NCBI GenBank assembly: GCA_022453515.1
Contig: JAJNNY010000007.1
Coordinates: forward strand, 620,001-684,000
Reading direction: 5' to 3'
Source: Astrocystis sublimbata
Lineage: Eukaryota > Ascomycota > Sordariomycetes > Xylariales > Xylariaceae
DNA length: 64,000 bases
Part shown: piece by piece, positions 1-10,765 of the stretch
How positions within the stretch are numbered: position 1 is the stretch's first letter
Layout of the letters: each line of letters begins with the position of its first letter
Program-made: the position numbers and the translations under genes
The notes under the pieces: generated by a model
Database searches by the model: none
Seen by the model: the letters and a program-made list of their open reading frames with translations, nothing else
Told to the model about the DNA's origin: nothing

Positions 1-3000
1 TAGGTACCTCTTGGTGTCAGGCAGATAAGGTAACTGAGCCCTCAACTTTGGATGAGCTGCAATACACAATAGGTACGAAAGCAGTAGAAATAGATGAAGT
101 GTGATGGACACTGCCCTCTAGATTATCAAGCATATAGATAGCATCATAGCAACAAGAAAGAAAACCCCTGCGACTTATTATCTAATTAAGTAGGTACCTA
201 CCTAATTCATCCTAAGATTGACAGTAGCACAGGCGAGCGCATCTACGATGTTACCAATGTTAAAGTTAGGTACAATCTCGACAACCTTTAGTAGTGTGCT
301 CATTCGCCGGCATCTGAATGGCCGGGTGTCTAATGTGAGGGGCTTGTGACGTCGAGCGGGTCACTAGGCTAATGCACATATACCTTGTCTATAACGGTGC
401 AACTACCTGATACTAGTATGCTAGGGTATCTTTTAAGGTTGGTATCTTTTGAGATGTTGTAGTAGTAGTAGTAGGAGTAGTAGTGATAGTAATAGTATTA
501 CATCAGGAGGCAAATACTACCTGGCAGGTAAGTATAATAGAAAACTAGTTAATTATTTACTCAGGCTTGCCAGGCCCTCAGGACGCGATACAGAACCGAC
601 AGCCTTAGACCCAGTAGGTAATTGCAGCTTATACCTACCTGGTATATTTCAGTATACAATGGGGGTCTTAGGTACGTGACGCTTGGGGTAAGGTGGTCGT
701 TCTTGGCCAGCAAGATGTTGATGTGGGGTAGCAGGGGTTGTATTGATCAGGGCACGGGCAGGGGTCTTAAGTACCTACCTTACCAAGCTGGAGGTGGGGT
801 TGGTCGGTTCCAGTCTTTCTTTGCCATCAGTTTTGCCGTGCTCCCGCAGGCTCGCCAACGCGCCGCAGAGACAGCCTCTAACAAGAAGCAGGAGAAGCAA
901 GCACTTGCAGGGAATGTAATACAGAGGACCCCTGGCTCATTCATCTAGCACCGCCAGCAACTCTCGAATGCCCGAACGTCGATTACCTTACCTAGGGGCT
1001 AGGATGCTAGGATGCTTAGGTAGGTACTTAGCATCCCAGGCTCGCCAGGTAGTAGGCCAGCCGGATACTTGGTTTGTTTTTCTGCACTGCAGGCTGGCGT
1101 GTACGCATATGTGAGACAGACATCTGAATGACAGGCCCGATCCAGTTACTGCCCATGTATTCCCCAGGGTTTCCTGTTTTCCGCGTCGCTTCTGTACGTG
1201 TATGGGTGTGTATGTGTGTATGTGTGTTACTTTCTGCCTATCTTCCTGACCATCCCCTTCGAGCTGCCTACCTATGCAAGCCACCCGTGTTTTGAGGGTT
1301 TGAGGGTGGGTGTGTGTGAGAGAGTTGTGTGCGCGTGTCTGTCCGTGTAGCTTTGTGTTTTGGGTAACGATGTTGCGATGTTCATACAATACAAGACTAG
1401 CCCGCCACCAACACGACCGCTCGCGTTGTCACTCACTCTGCCCTGCTTGCTTCCCATCTCAACGTCAACGTCGACGTCAAGATCAACATCCACGACCGAC
1501 TGTCTTTCCCGGCGCATAGCAGTCGGCATATTTATCTCCAGCCGAATCCTCTAGGTCTGTCTGGCACTATCAAGACGGATATGTCAAGCATCCCACGAAG
1601 TGTCTACTACATGATATCCATCCCCTTGCGCGATTCCTCCGAGGACACACATACTTAGAACCCTGGAGACACGGGCTGAATCAACTAGTCTACCTCAGAA
1701 CATCTCGCTGACATCAGCCGCGAACCCAACCCCCCCCTGCCTGTTTGCTGGTTCCGAATGTCATCTTTGGTCCAATGCCCTCGGTCTTCGCAGTTTTCTG
1801 TCGTCTTGTGTAGGTGCGAGAGCCGTCGTCGGGTCGTCAAGGCCAGCTGCGCTAGGGTTGCGCCTTAGATGTTGGTATTGCTGCCTCCTGCTGCCGTCGT
1901 CGAAGGGAGGCGTTGGACTAATATACATATCTACTACCTACCTCATGTAGGTATAGGTAGTATTGGACACAGACACAGACTAGCACGTCACAATAATCAG
2001 ACAAGCAGGCAACCACCTTGTTGCTCTTATTTTCGCCTTGTCTCTCCTTGTCTCTCTTCCCTTGGTACCTACCTACTCAAGCCTTTCGCGACACGCGACA
2101 CCACTACTCTACGTACAAAGGCAGGGGCTCCGAGGCTCTTCTTGTATCTACACAGTACCAAGGAAGGTACTTTGCCTGCCTACACAAGTACCTTTGTAGG
2201 TGCTTTATCGACGTCGAGTCCCATTCGAGTCCCATCTCTAAAGGTTTGTCCATCGTTGCTGCTACCGTTACCACCTTACCTTTTGCCTGCCTGCCCACCG
2301 AATGCTCTGGTCTTTTATAAGTAGCGAATACCTCCCCTTGTCGTCTCACCTCGTCCCGTCCCGTCCGCATCCCACCCTGCCATTCGGCCGACACCCACCA
2401 AGGCCACCAAGGGTTGTAGAATCATCCCACTCTCGACACTTACCTACTACCTATCTCGCGCTTTGTCGTGTTACTTGCATTGTCTCGCGTACTTGATTCT
2501 CGAGCCTCTGGAGAGGAAGTACCTCTACCTGTGCCTCCTGCCACACCCGCACCCAGACATCGGGGCTCTATACTAAACTCTACTATACTATACTACAGTA
2601 TCGTATCCATTCTACACCACCTCACTGCACCTTCTCCATACTAGATCGCCTGGACGGACGCCCACCGCCGACTCTCAGCGTCACCAGACCTGGGCCAACC
2701 AGACACACTCGTCGATTAACGTAAGCCTCGCCTGCCCTCCCCGTCTTGTTGACCTCTGCCTCCCATCCACGACCACAGCTTAGAACCGGCGGATGTTGGT
2801 TCTGTGGAGGTGTGGAACTGACTACTCACTCACCCTCGCATCATTTCATTGTGTTGATATCAATGTCCTAGTCTGTCTATCCACTTATTTACTCTTTTCC
2901 CGACTAGGGAATACAGATATTCGCGAGTGTAGCGACCTGCTCGTATACTCCCCATCGATTGGGTCACGGTGACACCCTGCGCGTCACACGCACCCCCCAC

Positions 3001-3305
3001 TCGCTAAGCATATTTCCTTTCGGCTCCACGGTTCCGGCAAACGCTAGCAGTAGGGCGAGGGGGATTCGTCGTTTGTCGTCGGCCTATTTTTGCCTCGCTT
3101 GCCAGCACTGCGACTGGCTGGACTTGGACTGGCTCGTACCACTCGGTGGTTGGTGCTGGTGGTTGGTGCTGTTGTCGCTGTCGCTGGTGCTGCAGAGCTC
3201 GATTCCACACCAGAAATCGGTCAGCAGTGAGCAGCGAGCAGCTAGCCGCCCATCGGCATTCATACGCAGCGCAGCAGTCACTGCAGCAGAACAGCACGTA
3301 GAGCA
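1..3305. other. Intergenic and long leader upstream of GCR1_C gene
   Basis: No open frame here looks like a real protein; the short frames are low-complexity or overlap one another on both strands. The left part contains an imperfect GTA microsatellite (about 455-500), TG-rich runs (about 1195-1235 and 1308-1350) and many TACCTACC/TAGGTA words. From about 1990 to 2960 the plus strand is strongly pyrimidine-rich, as is usual in promoters and 5' leaders of highly expressed fungal genes. A candidate 5'-UTR intron begins with GTAAGC at 2721, has a TTGAC-type branch site and could end with CCACAG at 2778. This is inference; only transcript data would place the transcription start. Confidence 0.6.
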
Positions 3306-4550
3306 ATGCCCCCCCAGCTAGCATCGGCCAGCCAGGTTATCAGTAGCATTGCGCCCCCATCGACCCTCGCAGCTGCAGCCTCGACCACCACGGCTCCAGT
3401 TCCCACTGCCACTGCCGCTCCCACCACGCCCGCCGCTCCCATTAGCAGCGCCGCGCCGGCGCCTGGCTCTGCAGCCCGCATAGGGGCGAGCGTGCTCAAG
3501 CGACCGGCTGCATCTGACCTGCAGCGCACTCCCGGCAACAGCGGGACTCCGTCCAAGCGACGGGCTACCGGTCAAGGCATTCACGGCGCTCGATCCGTGC
3601 CCAACCCGGCAAGTGTAAGCGGAAGTGGAAGGAGAATTGGAAGCGCTGGTGATCCGGGACGTGTCGCACTGTTTGCATCGACTCACTCCCAACCGCTGCT
3701 TCTCCAACCATCGCCCACCATGATGCCTACCATGTCCCTCACCGAGGACCAGCTGCACGGCCGAACCTCGGAGCAGTTGATTGCCACCATCCTTCAGCTG
3801 CAGACCCAGCACCAACAGATCGTCGCGCAAATCAACGCCCAGTACGAGAGCATCAGTCAGCAGCTAAGCGACCTAAGAGGCAGCCTTATTGCTTCCCATC
3901 AGGCTGCGGTGAATGTTCGTCTGCTCCCCTCTCTCCCACTCTGCCAGCCACCCCCCCCAAAGTGGCTATCAAGATGGATCTTCCGCTGACTATCTCCTTT
4001 ACTGTAGGCCCTCGGCGCAAGAGACCAGCCTATGCGATCTGCTGTGCCGCCGCCTGCTGTGCCCATGTCTGCTGTGCCGCTGCAGCAAACTGCCGTTCCT
4101 CCTCCTCCACGACCGCCCATGCAGACACCTACACGCGCCGCGCCACGCGCACCGCCAGTTTCCCCGGGTCAACACATCGTCCCACGATCTTCAGTGACAT
4201 CAACACCGACCACTGCCGGCCCCCCGCAGTACGAGTATAGAACAGTTGGCACGGTGGAGGAGGTATGGAGAGAATACCGCGAAGGGATGGATGGCCAGCC
4301 AGCCGTCGAGACATTGGACGCCACATGGGGCTCAAGATGGCGACCAGAGCCTCGCGGCCGAACCTGGTACTCGAGGAGAAAGGTGATATGGGACAAGATC
4401 AAAGAGTTCATAGTCGAGGGCATGGATGAAGACGCCGCGGTTCAGGAGGTTGAGAAACTCCGCGAGGGAGGAACTATTAATAAGTTGATTCGCATGTTGC
4501 AAGACGAGCGCAAAGACAGAGGGATGGGCGAAGAAGCGGCCGCTGAGTAG
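3306..4550 (+). CDS. GCR1_C-domain transcription factor, 381 aa, two exons
   Basis: Exons are 3306-3908 and 4008-4550. The 99-nt intron (GTGAAT donor, CGCTGAC branch, CTGTAG acceptor) falls between codons. The first 140 residues are Ala/Pro/Ser/Thr-rich and probably disordered. About residues 155-200 are a Gln-rich amphipathic stretch that looks like a short coiled coil. The C-terminal part from about residue 275 (starting EYRTVGTVEEVWREY, with the later GRTWYSRRKVIWDKI) matches the GCR1_C DNA-binding domain of yeast Gcr1, Hot1 and Msn1. Family knowledge therefore suggests a nuclear sequence-specific DNA-binding regulator, perhaps of glycolytic or stress genes, but the target in this fungus cannot be inferred. 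The start ATG is the first one compatible with this frame, and the length is normal for filamentous-fungal members. Confidence 0.85.
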
Positions 4551-6814
4551 GTGAGGCGCATATAAGCCCTATTGGGAGAAAGTCACCGCGCACCCGCCCA
4601 ATGTCCAAACAACGCCGGACAAGTCGAGGACATTTGGATGGGCGATGAAAGTGCAGCAATAGGACTGCGCGCTTCAGTCCTCTTCGCCGCTATCCTGTCC
4701 AGCAGGCACAACTAGCCGGCAAAGGACACAACAGACGGTTGCCGGCAAACCCGACTTTATAGCACCACAACATCGCAAACCAACGCCGATGTAAACTGCT
4801 GTTCCGACCAGCACCTATAATCAAAATCACTCCAGGTCCAATAAGAGTATGCACGTTTGCGACATCATTCCCCCATGTATCGCCAATCTTGATAGAGAAC
4901 AGTTACGTACACTCAGATCAACGCTGACATCCGAACGGCGATACAGGATTATACCAGGGCTTGCGCGAGCCTGGCCGCTATGCACGCACCAAACCAATGA
5001 TCCACAACATACTCGCCGCTGACCATTGATTCGAGATTATCATCATGTCATGCTGGCAAAGCCCTGGCCTCGTGTGTCATTCTACCTAATGTAGATGTTT
5101 CAGCTGTTTAACACTGTAGTTAGTAATATATTTTTTGTCTGTTTTTGAAATGTAATGCACTTTGCATAGAACTGGATTGGCTCCTAACTCAACAAGGTGG
5201 CAGTTCATGTCTGTGGCGCATATACATCTTCAGTTGCATTACATCTGAGAATGAAATTAGTAAATGTAACCTCCCAAAGCTAGAATTTGAAAGTCGGATT
5301 TCGCAGTCACCATTATTCCTGTTGCTTTGATGGCATGCTTCCTCCACCTTATGCAGGCGTACTCCATTGCCGACGCCCATGATTAAACACATGTATTATG
5401 CTTCGATATTGGAGGCTGTAACAGACGGGAAGCTTGTAATACAAATACTTGATTGACCCAAAGTGCTCAAACCTGATAAACAGTCAACGATCACCCAATG
5501 TTCGCGCGCTAACCTCCAACTACCCAAGACAACCGCCGTGACGATTCTCCTTTGGCATGCGCAGATGAAGAAGCCGGCCTAAACCCGCCATTAGCGCTAT
5601 CTTTGGTCAAGTCAACACGCTCGGCCGCAGCTACGTTGACGCCTTTTGCTATATTGGCGATAGTCGGTGGGACGAGCAGGTAGTGTTGAGGCAACCAAAT
5701 ACATTTGATCTGCTCGAAGTTTGCTGGCACGCAAAGTAACCTCTCAGTCACCCCCTGCCGTTTGCTTAACTCGTTGGGTGCCTTTTTATCCTCGACATCA
5801 GCAAGCAGTCAACGAGGCCCGCGCCTCGCTCATGCCACAGAGAGTGGGCAAGATGGACACGGTGGAAAGCCAGAACAGAACGACCAGCGCGTTAAGCAAG
5901 TGTGTTTGGCATAGTTAAGACCTTGGAAAAGTCGGTGGCTCTGATTCGCCGAAATTCATCACATCTTGTTATCTATCTCTGTTCCAAAGCAGACCAGCAT
6001 ATGACCGGTGTATCTGTGGGAACGTAGAAACGAATGCAAGTACACACTGCCACTTTTCTCTCTGGCATGCATTGATATTTCCGATAGCACCTAGTCAAAC
6101 CTTGTGCATCCGTGTCCATATACACTGCACCGACCCATTTCATGACACCCTCTTTCACGCAGTCCTGTCCCGGCTACAGGTCTATACAGTCACAGGCCCG
6201 TCTCAAATCTCGAGTGAATACCCACAACGTGAGTCGCCAAGTCTTGTGTTTCTCGGAAATATCTTCTGGCGACTCCTCCCCCGGCATCTGGCTTGCTGCA
6301 GGTTCAACCAGTTTGATCCATACCACAACTCAAAGGTCGAAATGTCTTTTGAAGGTCGTGATGGATATCCCCGCAGAGGACAGTGGTTCCATGTTTCACA
6401 CAAAGAACTTCCGAATCGTAGTGTCGCTACCTATTGTCAAAAACCTGAATATAATAAAATAGTGGGTGAAGTGGGTACTTTTGTATACTGATGTGTTACG
6501 AACTATTTGTGATTGATGGAATTAGAGTCTTGACCACTGACAGTAAGTTGATAAAAAGACATTCATTCAACTCTAGAACCGGCCATTCGGAGGATTGATG
6601 TGTTTAGACTCGATGGCTAAGTGGATGGCACGCCTTTTAGCCTGTCTACTTGATTTACCCTGAATATGGCTGGTGACAACTACAACGGTGCGTGTCGATG
6701 CCAATAACTCTGATGGATGAAATAAAAGCTGCCTTGCCTACCTACCGCGATGTTTCGATTTCTGATCAGTACAATCTCTTCATAGCTGGGCTTGTTGATT
6801 TTTTGGTCTGTACC
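4551..6814. other. Intergenic, no supported gene
   Basis: This 2.3-kb gap holds only short frames without recognisable domains or convincing splice structure. The longest, about 6072-6491 (+), has a composition unlike its neighbours and is not supported. Near 6666 an ATG is followed after 22 nt by a GTGCGT donor-like site, but no downstream exon joins it sensibly. The stretch 5090-5450 is relatively AT-rich. Confidence 0.6.
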
Positions 6815-8316
6815 ATGAAGGTCCCTAAATTGATCGTATTGATCTCTGCTGGGAGGGCCATCGCTGGTCTCCCTTCCACGATACAGCAAGCACCTCCAGC
6901 GGAATTCACCCCGAATACAAGAGTTGGGCCTGGGGGGTCGAGATATAAAGACTCACCTCACTTTCGAGTATACAATGCGGCCAATGACAACGTAGGCAAC
7001 ACGCTGCTTCAAACGCTCGAGTCGGCGTACGAGTGCTTCGTTATTAACCAAGGATGGCGATCAACAGGATTGTCGTTCAACCAAGACAACGACAACGGGC
7101 CCTGGTATAAGATGAACGTCTACAATGTTGCCAATCTAGGATCTAACACGGCCGCAAATACGGGGATGGATCCTGCCACCGGCCTCAGCTTTCTCAATGT
7201 CGTGACGGAATGGATGACGACGCCCTCTATCACTGTGCACGAATTTGGACATGCCTTGACGTACGCAGAGAGGTACTGGATCGATCAAGGCAGAACAGGA
7301 GCCTGGTGGGAAACTGTCGCCAATTTTGTATGTAGTTCGCTGGAGTCATTTATTCCCGTTTCCAGCAAGTCTCAAGAGCATAAGTTGCCCTAATCGGTAA
7401 CTATACTCCCGAGACACCTACAAACCCCCGTTTCACAAGCAATTTCTTTATTCCAACAGGCAATTACTAACTCCAGCGGTATAGGTGGCCGACACATTTA
7501 TCACATCACCTACCTGCGCGGCAGCAAGGACGAAGTACAGCCAGCCTGAAGGAGATACGATGATCAATCTCAAGAAAGTAATCGGCGACTCACATCAAGT
7601 CCTTGTTGACGGATCTAGCGGTTCGGGTAACTACTACGAAGCCTGGCCTTTCCTGGCATACATTGCCAACAATCCAGATAATTACGCCGGTCTCGGTATG
7701 CGAAACTTCCCCAATGTATGGCTCAAGTATCAGCGCAACAGCAATGAGACCCCCCTGCATGTTCTCGAAAGACTTGCCTCGTCAGTACGCATTCAGACAG
7801 TTGTTGCGCGATACTGGGCCAGGATGGCATACGTCGATATTGGACATCCCAAAGCCCAACAACTCTTCCAGCAGCAACGCGGCAGCATCAATTACGCCAA
7901 CCTCGACTCTCAGGGCGGTGGAACGTACAGAGTCAAGAGAGCACGGCAGCCGCGATACATGGGGGCCAACAGTAAGGGACAACTACCAAATACTTATGGG
8001 CCTTCGAAATAACGACTGACCGTGTACACTAGTCATCCCTCTCAAGAAGTCGGGCTCTGTCGCAGTAACGGCCAAAGTCTCCGCTAGCAAGGCGTTCACA
8101 GCGATCTTGGCGGTTCGCAACACGAGCTCCCTCGCAACGCGATATGTTGATCTTGTTAATGGCTCCGGATCGACAACCGTAGACTCTAACGAGGAGGCGA
8201 GTCTAGTTGTGGCGAATACGCCAGCCTCACTCATCCAGTATGATCCATTCAGTCTCTCGAGCGATGTACAGGCTGGACTAGACTATACTGTGACGTTGAC
8301 GGGAGCTACGGCATGA
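6815..8316 (+). CDS. Secreted HExxH metalloprotease-like protein (DUF6055-like), 427 aa
   Basis: Three exons: 6815-7327, 7485-7971 and 8033-8316. Introns are 157 and 61 nt, with GTATGT and GTAAGG donors and TACTAAC and CGACTGAC branch sites. The frame is open further upstream to an ATG at 6692, but the ATG at 6815 gives a clean signal peptide (MKVPKLIVLISAGRAIAG), so I start there. The motif HEFGH at residues 142-146, followed 20 residues after the second His by Glu166 in WWETVANF, is the zinc-ligand spacing of gluzincin metallopeptidases such as thermolysin. The last 90 residues look like a beta-sandwich ending in DYTVTLTGA. It resembles fungal secreted proteins annotated with DUF6055; that family name is from memory and tentative. 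Probable role: extracellular zinc-dependent hydrolase of unknown substrate. Confidence 0.8.
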
Positions 8317-8992
8317 ACATGATAACGAAGCTTTATTTGACGAGAACAGGCATCGCCAATTGAGTTGTATGAGTTAAAAACTATCAAATTACTATTGTCC
8401 CAAGTCGATACAGTGGTAATTGCAGACTATATGTCTTCATTTGGAAATGAGCAATATTGCTTCCTGATGATAATAGGCACATGAACACTTCAAAATTGTT
8501 TACGGTATCGACTTGTATAAAAGGTTGTGGTGGGGAACAAGGATATCTGATTCTATGTAGGTAGGCAGTTTGGGCAAAACGCCAACAACAATAATCGCAT
8601 TCAGACAAATGTGCCATGTGGACGGCATAGAGGTACACGGAGGCAATGCAGCTAATGTGAAGCCTGGGAAATATATCGAAGAAATTACCCGAGCCATACA
8701 ATCACCCTTGTGGCTGGCGGTCTTCCGCCAGGCGGAGATCACCAAATTTCCCACATCGATCACCAGCAGCGCAGTTCATCATACTTCCGGATTGCGCTGT
8801 TATATGCTTGATTACTTCATACAAATAGTAGCATTCAGTCGATAATTTATGATTTGTTGCTTTATCTGATCACTGTGAGCCAACCAATATCTCTCATTTT
8901 TGTAATTACATCCCTGATTCCGTTCTTTCAACTTGAACTACCTCAGCAGCTGTCAACATATTGAAACCGCTGCAGAAAATCCTTGCTAAACC
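8317..8992. other. Intergenic, promoter of NmrA-like gene
   Basis: This 676-bp gap separates two genes on the same strand. Open frames overlap on both strands around 8500-8845 but have no domain, splice structure or credible composition. It presumably holds the terminator of the metalloprotease-like gene and the promoter of the NmrA-like gene. No specific element was recognised. Confidence 0.5.
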
Positions 8993-9904
8993 ATGTCGTC
9001 TACAATATTCGTTGTCGCTGCTACCGGTTTGCAAGGAAAGGCCGTGGCTCTTGGCCTCAGGAAGATTGGTTGGAACGTCCGAGCCACAGCTCGAGATCCC
9101 GAGTCTCCTGCAGCCGTAGAGCTCGCAAACGCAGGAGTCAAGCTGTTCCCTGGAGACTGGGACAACGAGACGGCGCTTCGAACCGGACTGGCCGGCTGCG
9201 ACGGTCTCTTTCTGAACATGATGCCCAGCTTCACTGACCGGGAAGCCGACGTCCGACAAGGAAAAACTATTATTGCTATCGCAAAGGCTTCAGGCATCAA
9301 GCACGTTGTTCATTCGACCTCGATCACAGAACTCGCGGCAGTCATAGAGCCCAACAGCCTCGCTGCGGTATTCCTCAACAACAAAAAGCTGGTCGAAGAC
9401 GTAGCCCGTGCAGCCAATTTTGAAGCCTACACCATTCTGCGACCAGCGGCATGTATGGCTAATTGGCTTGCCCCCAAGGTTGCCATGTATCCCGGTCTAG
9501 TCGAGAAAGGCATCTTTGAATCGGCGCGCAAACCCGACACGGTGATCCCCCAGGTCGACGAAAACGATATTGCTGCGTTCTGCATCGCAGCCTTCAAGGA
9601 TCCTGCCCGTTTCAACGGCCAGCAAATCAACATCGCGTCCGAGACACTGACACACGAGGAGATATTGGGTCTACTTTCGAAAGCCACAGGTCGGCAACTT
9701 GAGGCCCGGTACCTGTCTGACGAAGAGGTGTCTCAAAAAGCCAAAGGGAATCCATTCCTGGCGGGTCAGGTGGCTTCACGAACGATGATCAAGTTCTACG
9801 ACATGGAAGATGTAGCAAAATGGGGTATACCTCTTCACACCTTTGCGGAGTTTCTGGAGCGAGAGAAGATGAATGTGGACCAGACATATAATCAGGTTCG
9901 TTAA
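8993..9904 (+). CDS. NmrA-like NAD(P)-binding protein, 303 aa
   Basis: Single exon with an ATG in good context. The N-terminus IFVVAATGLQGKAV (residues 5-18) is the glycine-rich dinucleotide-binding loop of the atypical short-chain dehydrogenase fold, in the degenerate form typical of NmrA/HSCARG proteins. The following RATARDP strand end fits NADP recognition. HVVHSTS and the TILRPA segment near residues 104-145 are further NmrA-family landmarks. The usual catalytic YxxxK is not evident, which is normal in this group. Members are redox sensors, regulators or reductases, and many sit in secondary-metabolite or detoxification loci; which applies here is unknown. Full length, no signal peptide or membrane segment, probably cytosolic. 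Confidence 0.88.
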   Translation: MSSTIFVVAATGLQGKAVALGLRKIGWNVRATARDPESPAAVELANAGVKLFPGDWDNETALRTGLAGCDGLFLNMMPSFTDREADVRQGKTIIAIAKASGIKHVVHSTSITELAAVIEPNSLAAVFLNNKKLVEDVARAANFEAYTILRPAACMANWLAPKVAMYPGLVEKGIFESARKPDTVIPQVDENDIAAFCIAAFKDPARFNGQQINIASETLTHEEILGLLSKATGRQLEARYLSDEEVSQKAKGNPFLAGQVASRTMIKFYDMEDVAKWGIPLHTFAEFLEREKMNVDQTYNQVR

Positions 9905-10006
9905 GTCCATGGGACTCTCACGCGGCGTTGTGGCTTAGTATTGGTGCCGTGACGTTAGTCATGCATGGCCTATGATTCCCTGTGGGAGTTTTAGTTGATA
10001 GATCTG

Positions 10007-10414
10007 TCAGTTGACACTGGCGAAGCGATGTATAGAAGGCAATTTCATTCCAGTAGGCAGATATGGAGTCACAGTATTCAGTAATTCTGAGTGGGAGGAA
10101 GATGCGTAATGTATTTCCTGAAGAGTCTGCTCGGTGCTGACTTGATTACAGTCACCTTGATAGCACTTTCTAAAATAGGCTTCGAGCCAGTCGAGGGGTA
10201 TCATATAATGCCATTGCACAAAAGGACTGATTTGGTTGTAAAAATATGCGTGTTCCGGAAAGCCGAGTATTCCAATTTCATTCCATTCAAAGTCGTCATA
10301 TCCGATATCGTGCTCGTAACTTGACATGCCCGGGAATCCCAAAGCCGGCCCCATTAATCTCGCGATGCTCGACTTCGTTGGCGGTCGTAACTGTCGATGT
10401 AGTTTGTTGCTCAT
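10007..10414 (-). CDS. Doubtful small protein, 135 aa
   Basis: An uninterrupted minus-strand frame rich in aromatic residues, with no family I recognise. It follows the NmrA-like gene tail to tail with only about 100 bp between. Against it: no splice sites, no signal peptide, low-complexity-free but unmatched sequence, and a plus-strand frame open over part of the same region. It could be a lineage-specific gene or a decayed fragment. It is listed because no other coding candidate explains the interval. Confidence 0.25.
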   Translation of the reverse strand: MSNKLHRQLRPPTKSSIARLMGPALGFPGMSSYEHDIGYDDFEWNEIGILGFPEHAYFYNQISPFVQWHYMIPLDWLEAYFRKCYQGDCNQVSTEQTLQEIHYASSSHSELLNTVTPYLPTGMKLPSIHRFASVN

Positions 10415-10568
10415 AACGTGTTGTTGACGGAGGGTCCGATGCTCATAACTTATTGGTCGTGCCGTTTGCTCGGAGTTTCACTCTTCAGCCAATACCTGCT
10501 GGTATCACCGCTGACGTTCGTTTTGTGCCGCACTGGGACTCCACAAACGTCCCCCGAGACTCCGCGTG

Positions 10569-10765
10569 TCATGAGCTTATACATTGACCCGTGGCAATGA
10601 AGCCCGAGTCAAATGCCTGGCCATATGGAATTAGTATGTGTGTGATTTTGATGTATTGGGTATTGTGGGATGGGGTGTGGATAAGCTTACCTTCCCCTGG
10701 GCTATGGAAGCGGCGGAGACAACGGCGACCATCTCAACAGCGACAGCAGAGTAGAGAGCGTCCAT
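10569..10765 (-). CDS. Possible tiny spliced protein or remnant, 40 aa
   Basis: Minus-strand exons 10765-10691 and 10616-10569 flank a convincing 74-nt intron: GTAAGC donor, ATACTAAT branch, GGCCAG acceptor. The start is MDALYSAVAVEMVAVVSAAS, which resembles a weak secretion signal. Translation stops after a short Cys-containing segment. In the same frame beyond the TGA, another 24 codons stay open and include a second Cys, so this may be a small secreted protein truncated by a point mutation. The good intron is the main reason to report it. Function unknown. Confidence 0.3.

Noticed and set aside
1195..1350. TG-rich tracts considered as a telomeric or subtelomeric remnant
   Set aside because: No TTAGGG units; simple TG/TATG microsatellite is enough.
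3318..3830. Long antisense frame opposite the GCR1_C gene exon 1
   Set aside because: Shadow of a GC-rich low-complexity coding exon; Gly/Ser-rich with no domain.
6072..6491. 139-codon frame upstream of the metalloprotease-like gene
   Set aside because: Overlapping frames on both strands, no domain, no splice partner; Cys/His-rich by chance of composition.
6666..6690. ATG followed by a GTGCGT donor-like site as a possible first exon
   Set aside because: No acceptor joins it in frame to a better product, and the ATG at 6815 gives a complete signal peptide.
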